Notes under the pieces: generated by a model
Database searches by the model: none
The model's input: only the letters and a program-made list of their open reading frames with translations
What the model was told of the DNA's origin: nothing
Part shown: piece by piece, positions 1 through 10,569 of the stretch
Position numbering within the stretch: position 1 is the first letter of the stretch
Layout: each line of letters starts with the position of its first letter
NCBI GenBank assembly: GCA_030063045.1
Contig: JAQSEB010000092.1
Location: 496,001-560,000, forward strand
Length of the DNA stretch: 64,000 nucleotides
Source: Pratylenchus scribneri
Lineage: Eukaryota; Nematoda; Chromadorea; Rhabditida; Pratylenchidae
Direction: 5' to 3'
Position numbers and translations under genes: made by a program

Positions 1-2021
1 AAATTGGCTCCATCAAATTTCAACGATAATTGATTTCCCCGTTCTGTCGGCTCCCTGGGGGTTATTTGAGTCCACTGAACTCCATTTCGTTGAGAACTCG
101 CACTGAACATTGTGTCCAACAAAAATTCCAAATATCCCGTCAAAATCAATGATTTACGGCGTATTTCGTCCATCGAAGTTTGTTCGATTGTGTCCAGGAA
201 TCCGCGCATTGCGGCCATCAAAAGGGGAGATGGAGTACTGAGTCGATAGCCGGAAACGCCCTCGGCCAATTCCATTTGATTTGTCATTTCAAAACGTGTT
301 TCCAATCGATGGCCCCACCAGCCAAGAAGACCAGGTTTCGTACCATCAATGGTCAGGTGGCGTTCATGAATGAACTTTGGGGAAAAATGTGGATTGAAAT
401 GGGCCATATTTATTAATTTAATGAAAAATAAATTGATAAAATATTCCATTAAACAACCATTCCAGCAATACCGCCCGGACTTGCGCATGCATATTTATAA
501 TTGCACCAACAGGCAAAATCCACGTTCCATTGATGCAATTGAAGGGGCACATTGGCCATGGCATGCGACAAATCCCAGCCAACCAAACAGCCCTGAACAA
601 GAGGGGAAAACAAAGGTCAAAAAAGGACAAAATGATAAAACTATTCCCTTCCAATCTAGCTCCTAAAGCCTAAATTGAATGGCCAAATTCCTTCTCATAT
701 TTCTCTCATTATGGCCAAATTCATTGAACACTCTTCGATATTTAAAGCTGCTTTATTGAGTGTAATGGGTGACCTTTGATTGTCCGCATTTTGTGATGCG
801 TTCAATGTCGAATAATTGTCCCGTATAATAATGGATTCCGCTGAAGAAAATGATGGAAATGGACTGGCCTTCACGCTCCAAAAATGCCAAAATATCCTCT
901 GTCCGGAGACATTCTTCACCCTGTATAAATTTTGGACTAAAACAAATAACATTATATATTAATTTATTCCTTCAACCACTGATTTTGGATGGAAATTTGT
1001 CAGTGCTATAGCTATACCCAAATAAAAATTTTAAAATAAAGTTAATAAGCAAAACTCGACTAAAAAGTTTTTTCTCGAATATTTTTCCCATCAAAAATTG
1101 AAATTAAATCGGAAATAGTCACAGGCAAAATCACACAAATGGAAAAGGAGTCCATTAATCAAATTTTTTTAATCCTAATCCTAACTTCTTTTGGTTCCAT
1201 GCAAATCATGGCCACAGCTGGATCCAAATTTTTCATCCGCAATTGTGATTCAACCGCATAATGATCACTGGGAAAAGCCTTCGCCTCAATTAAAACTTTG
1301 TAACGTTCATCATTTGGATGGAAGAATGAGGAAAAAAGCTGCAATATTTTAAACAACAATTTGAATGATAATTAATAGTGACGGAAATTATAATCCATTA
1401 TTCCTTGTTAATTCAATTATTAATCTATCCCACCAAATGGATATTGACTGTGGTGGAATTCATCAAGGCCACTTCCCCCGTCGAATTGGCCCCAACCAAT
1501 TTGGCCAATTTGCCCAACAGTCGATCATCGCATCGAGTCCATGGTTCATTCCCTGAAAAATGTGCATGGACACCCCTGGCAATTAACATTTTTAATTGGA
1601 ATCAATTTAATAAGCCAAACATTTCGGCCCATTGACCCAATTCCCTTTGAATGTAGCCATCCGTGCATTTTGGTTTCAATCCAACGGAATTGCCGCACAA
1701 ATAGGCCGCCCATTCCTCATTTTCCATGAATTTGGGATCAACTGAAAGGCAGAGGGGATTTTTCGATAATTTTTAAGGAAAATAGCTGGAATTGTCACGA
1801 ATAAAAAATATAGCCAAGCAGAGGAACTGACCATGCGGCAATGTTCGCATCCGAGGAATATGGAATTGGTCTCGCAAATGGCCTAGTGGATCTCGACTAT
1901 CCAACCATTTGGCCAACCGCCGATCTGTCCAATCTTCAAATTCGCCATTCTTCAATTCTGGGCCATATCGAGAATGGAGTAGGCCAATGAAAGGAAAAGA
2001 ATATTGCTCAGTGTTTTGCAT
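1..2021 (-). CDS. Kynureninase, 3' end beyond the left edge
   Basis: Kynureninase is a PLP enzyme of tryptophan breakdown that cleaves kynurenine or 3-hydroxykynurenine to anthranilate or 3-hydroxyanthranilate plus alanine. The start ATG is at 2019-2021. Exon 1 ends near 1832 and exon 2 begins at 1741. Conserved blocks appear in family order: FHIPRM near the N-terminus, [41 protein letters not shown] (about 1310-1230), [15 protein letters not shown] (about 830), WDLSHA, then FACWCNYKY carrying the expected PLP-binding lysine (about 490-620), and LLGWWGH...TRFEM near 330-260. At least seven exons are visible. The frame is open at base 1, so perhaps 50-60 residues are missing. The SLC10-like gene lies 224 bases upstream on the same strand. 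Family identity is very secure; exact exon borders are inferred. Confidence 0.93.
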
Positions 2022-2245
2022 TTTATTTAATTCAATTCTATCAATGAAATAGACATATCACATATTTTTGCATCATTCCCCTCAATTTCCTTTATCAATT
2101 TTATCATTAAATTTGTCGTAATCAAACAAATTAATTTCAATGATTAAATTCCCAAATTGTATTGATAAAAACGGAGGTCAAATATAATTTGATTGTTTTA
2201 TCCAATAAAATGAAGGAAATATTCCAATACAAATTCCATTTCAAT
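2022..2245 (-). promoter_or_regulatory. Short intercistronic gap, possible operon junction with trans-splice acceptor
   Basis: Only 224 bases separate the SLC10-like stop from the kynureninase ATG on the same strand. On the minus strand the sequence TTTCATTGATAG lies about 20 bases before the ATG and could be a spliced-leader acceptor. I see no clear AATAAA directly after the upstream stop. Operon status is an inference from spacing only. Confidence 0.35.
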
Positions 2246-4980
2246 TTAATGGATCACTGGCCGTCTGATTACGGCCATTTTTTCGTCCATTTGTTTGACT
2301 CGGATCAACAAATTTTGTTCGAGTAATTCGGCAATTTGTTGAGTTGAATTTGAAAAGGCATTGTTAATTGCTTCTTGCGGAGATTGCCGATTGCTAGGCG
2401 ATTGATGCGATTCAGATGAGGCAATTTGCTGAAAGAAAATCAGACAATGAATAAAAAATTTACAATTACAAAATAATATCATTTTTGAACTGATTGTGAA
2501 TGAGATTATAAAAAAAATTAATAATCAAATATTGGCAAATTAAAATGTAAATGCATCCATAATCATAAATGAATGAGTGCCATTAAAATTAAATTTTATT
2601 TGCCTTTTCGCTGTCATTGTTCACTGGCCCCACTTGTTGATTGTTGGCCCCTTTCAACACAGCAAATGCCCTTCGCCCAATTCGGCCAAAACAAATGGCC
2701 AATAGTGGTTTGTCGGTCAAAAGTGCAAAGGCAATTGGGATTGTCAGGGCCACATCCCTTTCGGGTTCGCCAAGTGAAAGGAGCAGAATTAGGGCAGCAA
2801 GGCCGGAACTCTTTTAAATCAAAATTCTTTTATATTTTGAATTATAAACATTTTGAACACTTTTGGATATGCTTTTCCCCCATTAACCCTTCCTTTATTT
2901 ATCACCTGAATTCCACATTCAATTGTCACGGTTCGAATATTCCTTTGGTCCAGATGAAAGAATTTGGTGAGCAAAAATGTGGCACAATGTGAGGCACAAG
3001 GCAAAAATAAGCCAATGTTTAGGAATAAATCCCAAGTAAGAAGACGAAGATTGGACCAAACTGCTGGAATGGCGATTGCCAAGAAAAGCAGTGTGCTTAG
3101 CCAGAGGAAAATCTAATAATAAAAGAAAATTGTCAATGCAAAAAATACCTAAGGGCACTTCCTATTTGTCCTACTGTACCCCCACTTTATTAATTACCAG
3201 TCACCCTCCTATCAATCAAATATTGCCCCAACCCCCAATCCACATTTATAGGTCCCTTTTCGCTGTTTATTTTATTATTTATATTTTAATAATTTAAAAT
3301 CATTTTAAATTTTACACTATCCCCTTCTTTAGGCCACTGGACTATGCTTTCAGCGAAGGCCTGGATCGAGAGTCTAGCCCAATCTCTCATCCGAGCCACT
3401 TTACTAGATTAGGACTAATAGAAAAAATATATATTGGTCAACGCTATTAAATTGGATAAATCAATGTCATAATAAATGCCATCCGGCATTTTAAATACGA
3501 TTATTGATTTTATTTGTGAAACTTGCCTTGATGTAATTGGCACCACGTTGAATGAATTCCCTAGCCCCAATTCTGGTCAAAAACATTCCAAACAAGAATG
3601 GCACCATCATAAGGGCCGAAGCATAAACAATGGCACTCCAGCTGATATGGACACGTTCAACAAAGAAGGCTGGTCGACCCAAGAAATGTAGCCAAACGGG
3701 CATAAAAACTATGAAAAATTGGGCGGAATTTTGCATTAAAAATGATTATTACTTAAAGTGCCAATTCGTTGCATAAATGTGATTGCGGCAACCAATTCCA
3801 AATTGCCATCAAAGAGAACTGACCTATGAATAAATAATATAAATGTATTAGGCAAATAAATTCAAAGGAAGGGATTTTGTGAATACCAAAATGCACTTTT
3901 GCCTGCACCAGTCGGCGTACAAGCCACCAAAAAGAAGGCCAATCGGACGACGAAAGGATGCGAGCCAAAAAGATATTTGGCAATACAAAAACCAATCTGC
4001 CGAAAAACATATTTTGGAGTAATTTCGTTCCCCGGACTTGCCAATGGAACGATAAAGAATTGGCAAATGGCCGACAAAGCCAAAAGTTTTGCATATTTTG
4101 TGACCAATCCAGGTTGAAGCTGAAGGCCGGCTATAAAATTGCCGACAACAATGGCAATGCCCAAGGCAATGATGAACAATTGGGTCAAATGAGAGCCAAA
4201 AGGAGTTTTCCAAATTCGAATTCGATACCAAAATTGTCTGGAATGAATAAAATTAATCTGTTTTGAATCTAAATATTTTGAGGCCAATAAAACTTGGCAC
4301 TATTCTAGGCAGGAAGCGAACCTTGAATAGAATCTAGGATCTAATAATCGAGATGGATTTTTTCTTATAAATTATAATTTCTTCACCGCCCAATTTGATA
4401 TACTTTTTCCCAATTCTGGCAAAAAGTCGATTTAGACCAATGAATGTTCCCTTTAGGCTGATATTCAATGCTTGGGTGAATTCATTGGCTCTGTCCAGCC
4501 GAATTTGGTGCACAATTGAGCATTCCTCGAGGGGACATCCCATTGCATATTGGCACGTGATTTCGATGGGCCCAGACCATGAAGTCTCATTGGAGTTGAC
4601 CAAAAGCCAAATTGTGCTTAAAAGGGCATAATATTGGGCGAGAAAATTATGCATTAAATTCCAATTATAATAGAATTGACCCGAAAGGCAATTTGTGATT
4701 TTACCGACCAAAAATTGAATTTATTTGATGGATTTGCCAATTCCTTTTATCCCTAACTAATAAGTACAGACCGTTCATCGCCAACACGGAATTGGCCCAA
4801 ACCAGGCGGACGCCACGTAACATTCGGTATAATTGTTGTATTGAGGAAAAGCACTTGGCCTTGAGCATCATGGAAGGAAAAACAGGTAGAATAGAAAAGG
4901 CCGAGAATCATGGCAAAAAGAAATTTTGTGAAAAAACGGCAAAATGATGAGGCAATATTAGGGATGTGAGGATAAAACAT
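2246..4980 (-). CDS. SLC10-family (sodium/bile-acid cotransporter-like) membrane transporter
   Basis: The predicted protein begins with a hydrophobic leader and an extracellular domain (exons about 4980-4765 and 4620-4390, with Asn glycosylation-type sites). A multi-span core follows: IVVGNFIAGLQLQPG and CQFFIVPL (about 4180-4040), FFLVACTPTGAG (about 3900), DGNLELVAAITF (about 3800), PFLFGMFL (about 3580), then RTVTIECGIQ (about 2930) and SSGLAALILLLSLGEPERD (about 2810). Those blocks match the SLC10 pattern (family LVACxPGG, DGDxxLSxxMT, RTxxxExGxQ). The cytoplasmic tail is Ser/Gln-rich and stops at 2246-2248. Intron 3113-3536 appears to use a GC donor (AAG|GCAAGT) and contains a dispersed repeat. 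Substrate cannot be predicted; nematode SLC10 relatives are diverse. Kynureninase follows 224 bases downstream. Confidence 0.8.
3148..3419 (-). repeat. Dispersed ATTAGTCCTAAT...GGGTACAGTAGG element, copy A
   Basis: Read on the minus strand it starts ATTAGTCCTAATCTAG and ends near GGGGGTACAGTAGGAC. The same start and end, and an internal GGCAATATTTGATTGAT, recur at 33371-33690, 46937-47252 and (diverged) 38745-39037. It sits wholly inside an intron of the SLC10-like gene. No coding capacity and no clear terminal inverted repeat were seen. Confidence 0.7.
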
Positions 4981-5635
4981 TTTTAATGGATATTGGCAAT
5001 GTTTTTATTATGGATTGAAGAAATTATGGGCTCAATCTATATACGAGAATGATGCATTTTTTCAAAATTTATGGGTGTCGATTGTTATAATCCGTTGCGC
5101 AAATCCACCCATTGTTGCAGTGCAGAAGAGTATTATAAAAGAAAAATTGAGTATATTTTATTCCATCGCCCCTATCTCCAATTTTTTAAAAGACAATTGA
5201 AATAGATTTACCGGTATTTTTAATTTGATACTAATTTTAGTGATAAATTGTTGGATGGGGATTCTCGTCGGAATTTTACAACTAAATGATTTGTGCTTAC
5301 TATGGATTGATTCTCATTATTATCCATCGATAATTTATTTAATCAAATAAATTTTATTCAATAAAAATTTTTGTGTGCTACAAACAAAAAAATAATTATG
5401 TGGGATTACGAATGAATTAGAATATCATCTTTAAAATCATGGCTTCTTATTAGACTTATTTAAAAAATTAGAATGAAGATGAAATGAGTTGTGAATAAAA
5501 TTAAAATTTCACACTTCACGCTAACTTTTCATTCTAACTTTTTATTAAATTAATTGGTTATTCTTCTTCCAATCTAAGTTTTATCTTTTCCATCGACCAA
5601 TTCGAATCAAATTTTAATTTTAAGGTTAAAAATAG
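4981..5635. other. Intergenic stretch, no gene seen
   Basis: AT-rich DNA upstream of the SLC10-like gene. The only open frame (5015-5200) has no recognisable features. It probably holds the promoter of the minus-strand transporter; no specific site could be assigned. Confidence 0.5.
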
Positions 5636-6030
5636 CCCTCCAGAAGCATTCGAATTTTAAGGTTTTTAGCAATGCAGAATTAGCTCTACATCAAAGACAA
5701 ATGTATAAAAAATGGGCCTGCAGAAGCATTTGTCAGAGTCAGCATTTCCGCTAATGTATAAAAAGTAGCCCTGAAGAAGTATTCCGAATTTTAGGGTTTT
5801 TAGCAATGCAGAATTAGCTCTACAGTAATCAAAGACAAATGTATAAAAAATGGGCCTGCAGAAGCATTTGTCAGAGTCAGCATTTCCGCTAATGTATAAA
5901 AAGTAGCCCTGAAGAAGTATTCCGAATTTTAGGGTTTTTAGCAATGCAGAATTAGCTCTACAGTAATCAAAGACAAATGTATAAAAAATGGGCCTCCAAA
6001 AGCATTTGTCAGAGTCAGCATTTCCGGTTT
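5636..6030. repeat. Tandem repeat, about three units of 134-138 bp
   Basis: The landmark GCAATGCAGAATTAGCTCTA starts at 5669, 5803 and 5941, giving periods of 134 and 138 bases. Each unit also carries AAATGTATAAAAAATGGGCC and GTCAGAGTCAGCATTTCCG. The third unit breaks down after about 6030, and partial repeat words (GTCAGCATTT) persist to about 6060. The open frame across it on the minus strand is simply the repeat translated twice. Confidence 0.9.
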
Positions 6031-6603
6031 AAGAATTCTGCATTATCAAAGTCAGCATTTTTTTGCTTCGGCAATTCTGCTTGTCCTACAGCACTGTTTT
6101 TAACTTATATTATAAGCCATTTTTTCTAAGCAGACAGATCAGGATGAGTCTCGAAAAACTGAGTCGATCGGGTGAAGGAAATTGATTGGTAGCCTGTTTA
6201 AATAAAAGTGAAGTGTCCTTTTCGGTCAAAATGGAAAAAATTAATTTTATAGTAAAATTTAGCTCAATCGACAAGTATGAACAGAGATCGAATTTCCGGT
6301 AACTTATGGACTTTATGTCCTCTTTTTTCTTCTAACAAGAATTTGGAACTTGAGGCCTCATCAGCATGTGAATATGAATATTGCACATAATCAATCCATC
6401 CATTAGAGCATAATCAAGTGGACTCAATTAATTAAGGATCACTGGCAATTTTTGGGGATTTTTAACACTATTTATTTTACCGGAAATTTGAATTTAAATT
6501 ATTTAAAAGCAATTTGTTTGTATGCGTTTACTATTTATTTATTTGTCTCTTTCTTCATTCTTTCATCCTTTCTTTGTTTTTCATCATCATCTTCTTCAGC
6601 TCC
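6031..6603. other. Gene-poor stretch and 3' flank of the coiled-coil gene
   Basis: No coding sequence was recognised. Minus-strand AATAAA words near 6530-6541 lie about 65-75 bases past the stop of the coiled-coil gene and are plausible poly(A) signals for it. Confidence 0.5.
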
Positions 6604-6840
6604 TCACTGCTGTCCGCCTTGTTCATGGTTACGGCGGCGTGCATCATAACGAGCTTGCCTTCGGCGATGATTTTCTGCTTCCCTTTCTTGGCGTTGACGT
6701 ATCTGAGCCTCACGACGATCATTTTCAGCCCTCATGCGTTCCAAATCTTCTTGAAGCCTTCGATTTACTTCACGGATATTATCCAAAAGGCGTTGGCGTT
6801 CAAGTATACGTTCACGATGTGCACGTTCTGAATCCGACAT
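6604..6840 (-). CDS. Small Arg/Glu-rich coiled-coil protein
   Basis: A 78-residue single-exon frame from ATG 6838-6840 to a stop at 6604. It opens MSDSERAHRERILERQR and continues as an almost uninterrupted charged helix (LQEDLERMRAENDRREAQI, then Arg/Gln/Glu repeats), ending Gly-Gly-Gln-Gln. No signal peptide or membrane segment. A longer in-frame reading starts at 6966, but TTTCATCAG at about 6862-6870 on the minus strand looks like a splice or spliced-leader acceptor just before the ATG, so I prefer the short start. It could be a stand-alone nuclear or cytoskeletal helper protein, or the last exon of a longer gene. No family recognised. Confidence 0.5.
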   Translation of the reverse strand: MSDSERAHRERILERQRLLDNIREVNRRLQEDLERMRAENDRREAQIRQRQEREAENHRRRQARYDARRRNHEQGGQQ

Positions 6841-7542
6841 TTTGGCATACGATTTGAAGAACTGATGAAAGAGAAAGGAAATAATTGCAAAAATGCGCGT
6901 TTTAGGATGATTAGGAACGAAATAAAAATTTGGAGAATAGGGGAGCGAAAGTTTAATAGGAGGCATTTGATTTAAATAACATTTTTAACTTTAGTTTAGC
7001 CCTCTTAAAATCTTGTTATCAATTTATTAGAAAGGACCTAATCTATATATTAGCTTCTTTATTTTAATTAGAATGTGGATTTTTCTATTTTGATTAAAGT
7101 TGATGGATACGGGAAATAATTAGGAGTAAAAATTAATGAAATGAGCCTTTTGGATTTGCTTTTCGGTTGCCCAATCAAAATTATATTAAAATGATGAATT
7201 CACATAAACGGAATGGAAGTGAAAGGGATTGAAATGAAACTGAATTTATGGAATGATTGGGTGGATAATATGGATGGAAATGAGATTTTAAATGAATGAA
7301 TGTGTGATGAATCATCAATAATGGAAATGTACGAATTCGAGGAAAATGATGAACAAAATTAGCAAAATTTATATTAGTTTATTTTGTACATTTCGATCGC
7401 TGATTCAATAAACATTCATTCATATATAATCTCATTCCCGTACATATCCAGTATCCACCCATTCATATTCGGTGAATTCAATTTCATTTCAAAAGTATAT
7501 TTTGATTTTATCGAAGTAATATTTTGTGAATATTTTTTTCAG
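6841..7542. other. Intergenic/intron stretch, no exon recognised
   Basis: AT-rich sequence between the minus-strand coiled-coil gene and the first recognisable glycerophosphodiesterase exon. I searched for upstream exons of that enzyme here and found none. It ends in a good acceptor (TATTTTTTTCAG at 7531-7542). Confidence 0.5.
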
Positions 7543-7886
7543 ATCAGGCTTTGTTGGCTTCCCCATTTCCTGGGCGTGGACATGGTTTTGACGGACCGTG
7601 GCGAAATATCTGCGTAAGTATTTTTATATAAATGTATTTAATTAATTCTTTCTATTCAGAATTTATGTCGAGTATATGCGATCAAAAGGATTGGAGGTTT
7701 GCGCATGGACCGTCAATGATGAGCAAGAAATGGTAAAACCACCACAAATAAATCATAAAATTGTAATTTCCCCAAAAATTTAAGGCTTGGATGGCACACA
7801 CATTGAAAATTCCATTTTTGACCGATGTCCCGGACATTGCTCATGCTGTGATCAACCAACCACCAAATGGAAATGAAGTCGATTGA
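7543..7886 (+). CDS. Glycerophosphodiester phosphodiesterase (GDE1-like), C-terminal exons only
   Basis: Three exons with consistent phases: 7543-7613, 7660-7732 and 7795-7886 (TGA 7884-7886). They encode LPHFLGVDMVLTDRGEIS, YVEYMRSKGLEVCAWTVND and LKIPFLTDVPDIAH. This matches the end of the GDPD TIM barrel, where the family has a G(V)xxxxWTVN strand and a final TD motif. Enzymes of this family hydrolyse glycerophosphodiesters to glycerol-3-phosphate and an alcohol. The catalytic first half (HRG and ExD motifs) is not found anywhere upstream on this strand, so this is either a gene with very distant 5' exons or a truncated remnant. The intron boundaries and frame are intact. Confidence 0.65.
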
Positions 7887-9230
7887 ACCATTGTCATTAG
7901 TGTTTATTTTTGTTTTTGTGTTTTTTTTGTAAATTTATTGTTGTTAAACCCTTCAGTAAATTCTGTGGGGGGTGCGGCACATCTCGAATTTTATCTCAAT
8001 GCGCAACCATACGATTGGGCTGAAATTTTGCCCAAAGATTCTTGGACATGTGCGCAACAATTTAAACAGAAAGATTTTTCACGGCACCGTTACGACCTCT
8101 CCTTGAAATTTTCAAAAACGGTTTAAAACCCATATTTTTTGAGGTTTTTCGACCATAACTCGGTGCGCTTTCAGCGCGCTAACGTGCGCCCGACATATAT
8201 TGTGCAGTTTTGAAAGGCGCGTCGAATGAGCTATCGATCTCGAAATTTGGACAACATGCCACAGAGTTGTGCCGGTCTCGAAAGTTCGGCACAAAGTGCC
8301 AAAATCGAGATTTTTCGAATGGAACATTTTTATATGTCATGTGATATACCATTCGAAAGCCCATGAAAAACTGAGTAAAATGATGATGATTGGGCTCGCT
8401 TAGCTCGCGCTGCAAGCGCGCGCGCAGCGCGCGAATACCAAAAAATGACTAAAATGAGGGGCGAAGCACCAAAAATGACTCAGAGGTGGGAAAAACTAAT
8501 AAATATGAACAAAATTATAATGTTGGGTAAAGTGAGCGAGCGAAGCGAGCTATGGGGGCGCGCGAAGCGCGCCGGCTGTTCGTGGGTGGGGGTGTGGGGG
8601 GTTTCAGGGGGGAGGGGGAGGGGGTAGCGAAGCGAGGCCGAGGCTCCCGGAGCGAGGGAGGCCCGCGGAGCGGGCCGACCGAGCGGAGGGAGCCGAGGCC
8701 GAGCGTAGCGGACCCCTCCCCCTAACCCCCCTGACCAACGAGAAAGTACAAACCGAAAAAAAATAAATAATTATGAAGTATAAGTTTTATATTATTAAAA
8801 GTGTATTTTTATATCTAATCTATAAAGAATGAAAATATTTCTTAAAAATTTTTATTAAATTCCGCAAAGTTCTGTAGAAAAATTTTGATGTAATAGAATA
8901 ATATAAGTAAAAATATCTTAAATCCAAATTTTTGGGATTTTTTTAAAGTTGCGCAAAAAAGTTGCTAAGCACAATTTTGTTGCCATGCAACTTTATAAAA
9001 AAAATAATATTAAATTCAGAATTTACATCCTTCATTGATATATATTATTAATTTATTTCATGAATAAGTCGCGCTCGCTTAGCTCGCGCCTAAAGGGGGC
9101 GGAGCCCCTAAACCCTCCAAAAGGGGGGCGAAGCCCCCCTAAACAACAAAAAATGTACAACTCTAGGAAAAGGTTTTTAAATACTGAACAAACATAATCA
9201 CCACCACACTACATGATGGCTGTTAAAAAT

Positions 9231-9263
9231 AACTAGACCCGGGGCTTGCCCCCGGGTCTAGTT
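9231..9263. repeat. 33-base GC-rich palindrome, copy 1
   Basis: Arms of 14 bases (AACTAGACCCGGGG) surround a 5-base loop. It is identical to the copy at 10387-10419 and exactly 1156 bases before it. Both follow GGCTGTTAAAAA. Confidence 0.9.
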
Positions 9264-10386
9264 TCAACAAATAAGAAAAAAATGAAAAGGGTGGGGGCTT
9301 CAAAGCTAGGTAAGTGACTAACCAACCGTCAAAATTGCCTGAAAATTTGCATAAAGAATCTTAATACAATTGCGCACAAACTAATAGAGAGCTTTTCGAC
9401 AGGCACCACAAATTTTTAGGCACTTTTGTCAAAAATGTCTCAAATTTTGGCACTTTTTTTGAGATGCTCCGACTTTGAAGCCCCATAACTTTTTTGTGTG
9501 GAGCTTTTTCATAAAATGCAAAAAAAGGTTTTTGAAGGAGAATGTCCTCTATCGAATGGTATATTACATGTGGGGTTGCGTGAAATTTTTTATGGCACTT
9601 TTTCTTCCACACGTTTGGTACCTCAAAATAGGAGGGATTTTTAGGGTTCCAGGTTTTGGCCAAGGATGGAAGAATTTATAGGGCATGTTATATACTATTC
9701 GAAAGAGCATTAAAAGTTGCTAGGTAAAGTGCAAATGGCTTATGGTTTAGCCAAGTTTACAAAAAAAATTTGACACAAATTTGAAAAATTGATATTTTTT
9801 GAGGGGTAGACTTTGTTCCGAGGGCATAACTTAAATGTATTTTAATTATTTTGCGGCAAATTTAGTATCATTGAATAGAGCTCATCGTGACGCATGCATT
9901 GAGCTATACAATGCAACTTTTGGTTGCGCAGCCGAAAAGTTGTGCAACCTTGAACATGGCGTGTCCATGTTTACATGGTCATTTTCGTCAAAATGAAAAA
10001 TTTCCAGCACGGTTTTCGAATTACCCCACAAACTATATATCAAAATTCTCGCAAGGATAAGGGCTTTACAACGCGTGGTCGCTTTTCGTATTTGGCCCAC
10101 GTTGCTCAAAGTTGCATGCCGAAAACCATGGCACCATATAGGGGGTGATGGCCAAGTCATATAAATGAGGGGCGAAGCCCCGAAAACGACCTAAATGAAC
10201 TATAAAACTGCAGAATATGAATAAAACAATGAAGTTGTGATAAGTTGCGATGAGTTGCGGAGCAACATGGTCCTTAAAAATGGGGCGAAGCCCCCATAAA
10301 TCTTCCCAAAATATCCCTCGAACAAAAATCCATTCAAAAAAAAGTATACATCTAGGAAATGGTATTCAACGCACTGGCTGTTAAAA

Positions 10387-10419
10387 AACTAGACCCGGGG
10401 CTTGCCCCCGGGTCTAGTT
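10387..10419. repeat. 33-base GC-rich palindrome, copy 2
   Basis: Identical in sequence to the palindrome at 9231-9263, with the same 14-base arms. It marks the right end of the repeat block. Confidence 0.9.
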
Positions 10420-10569
10420 TTGTATTTTTTGAAAAATTTATATTGTTATAAATTGTTTTCCAATTTCAATAAATATAATTGTAAGTTGTAATATACAAAA
10501 AGCATATTTTGAAATTCTTTATAGGCTATTGATAAATAGAATTATTGATTGGATTCCTCTTACATACAT

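Larger units (their letters stand above)
7950..10430. repeat. GC-palindrome repeat block of two diverged ~1.16 kb modules
   Basis: The composition changes abruptly from the flanks: AT-rich stretches are broken by GC clusters of the type GGGGCGAAGCCCC and GAGCGAAGCGAGC. Module 1 (about 8100-9265) and module 2 (about 9290-10420) share a segment around ATATACYATTCGAAAG (8346, 9690), a GAGGGGCGAAGC segment (8456, 10166), a CATCTAGGAAAT-like segment (9160, 10350) and the closing GGCTGTTAAAAA plus a 33-base palindrome. No long open frame has recognisable homology. The closing hairpin followed by CTAGT recalls Helitron or Helentron 3' ends, but this is only a resemblance. Confidence 0.65.

Noticed and set aside
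5666..5944. 92-codon minus-strand open frame with an internal repeated peptide
   Set aside because: It is the 134-138 bp tandem repeat read through twice; no independent coding evidence.
8112..8415. Overlapping minus-strand frames inside the palindrome block
   Set aside because: Short, not shared in frame between the two modules, and without recognisable motifs.
7950..10430. Bacterial or viral horizontal transfer as the source of the GC-rich block
   Set aside because: No recognisable bacterial or viral gene lies inside; duplicated module structure fits a repeat element better.
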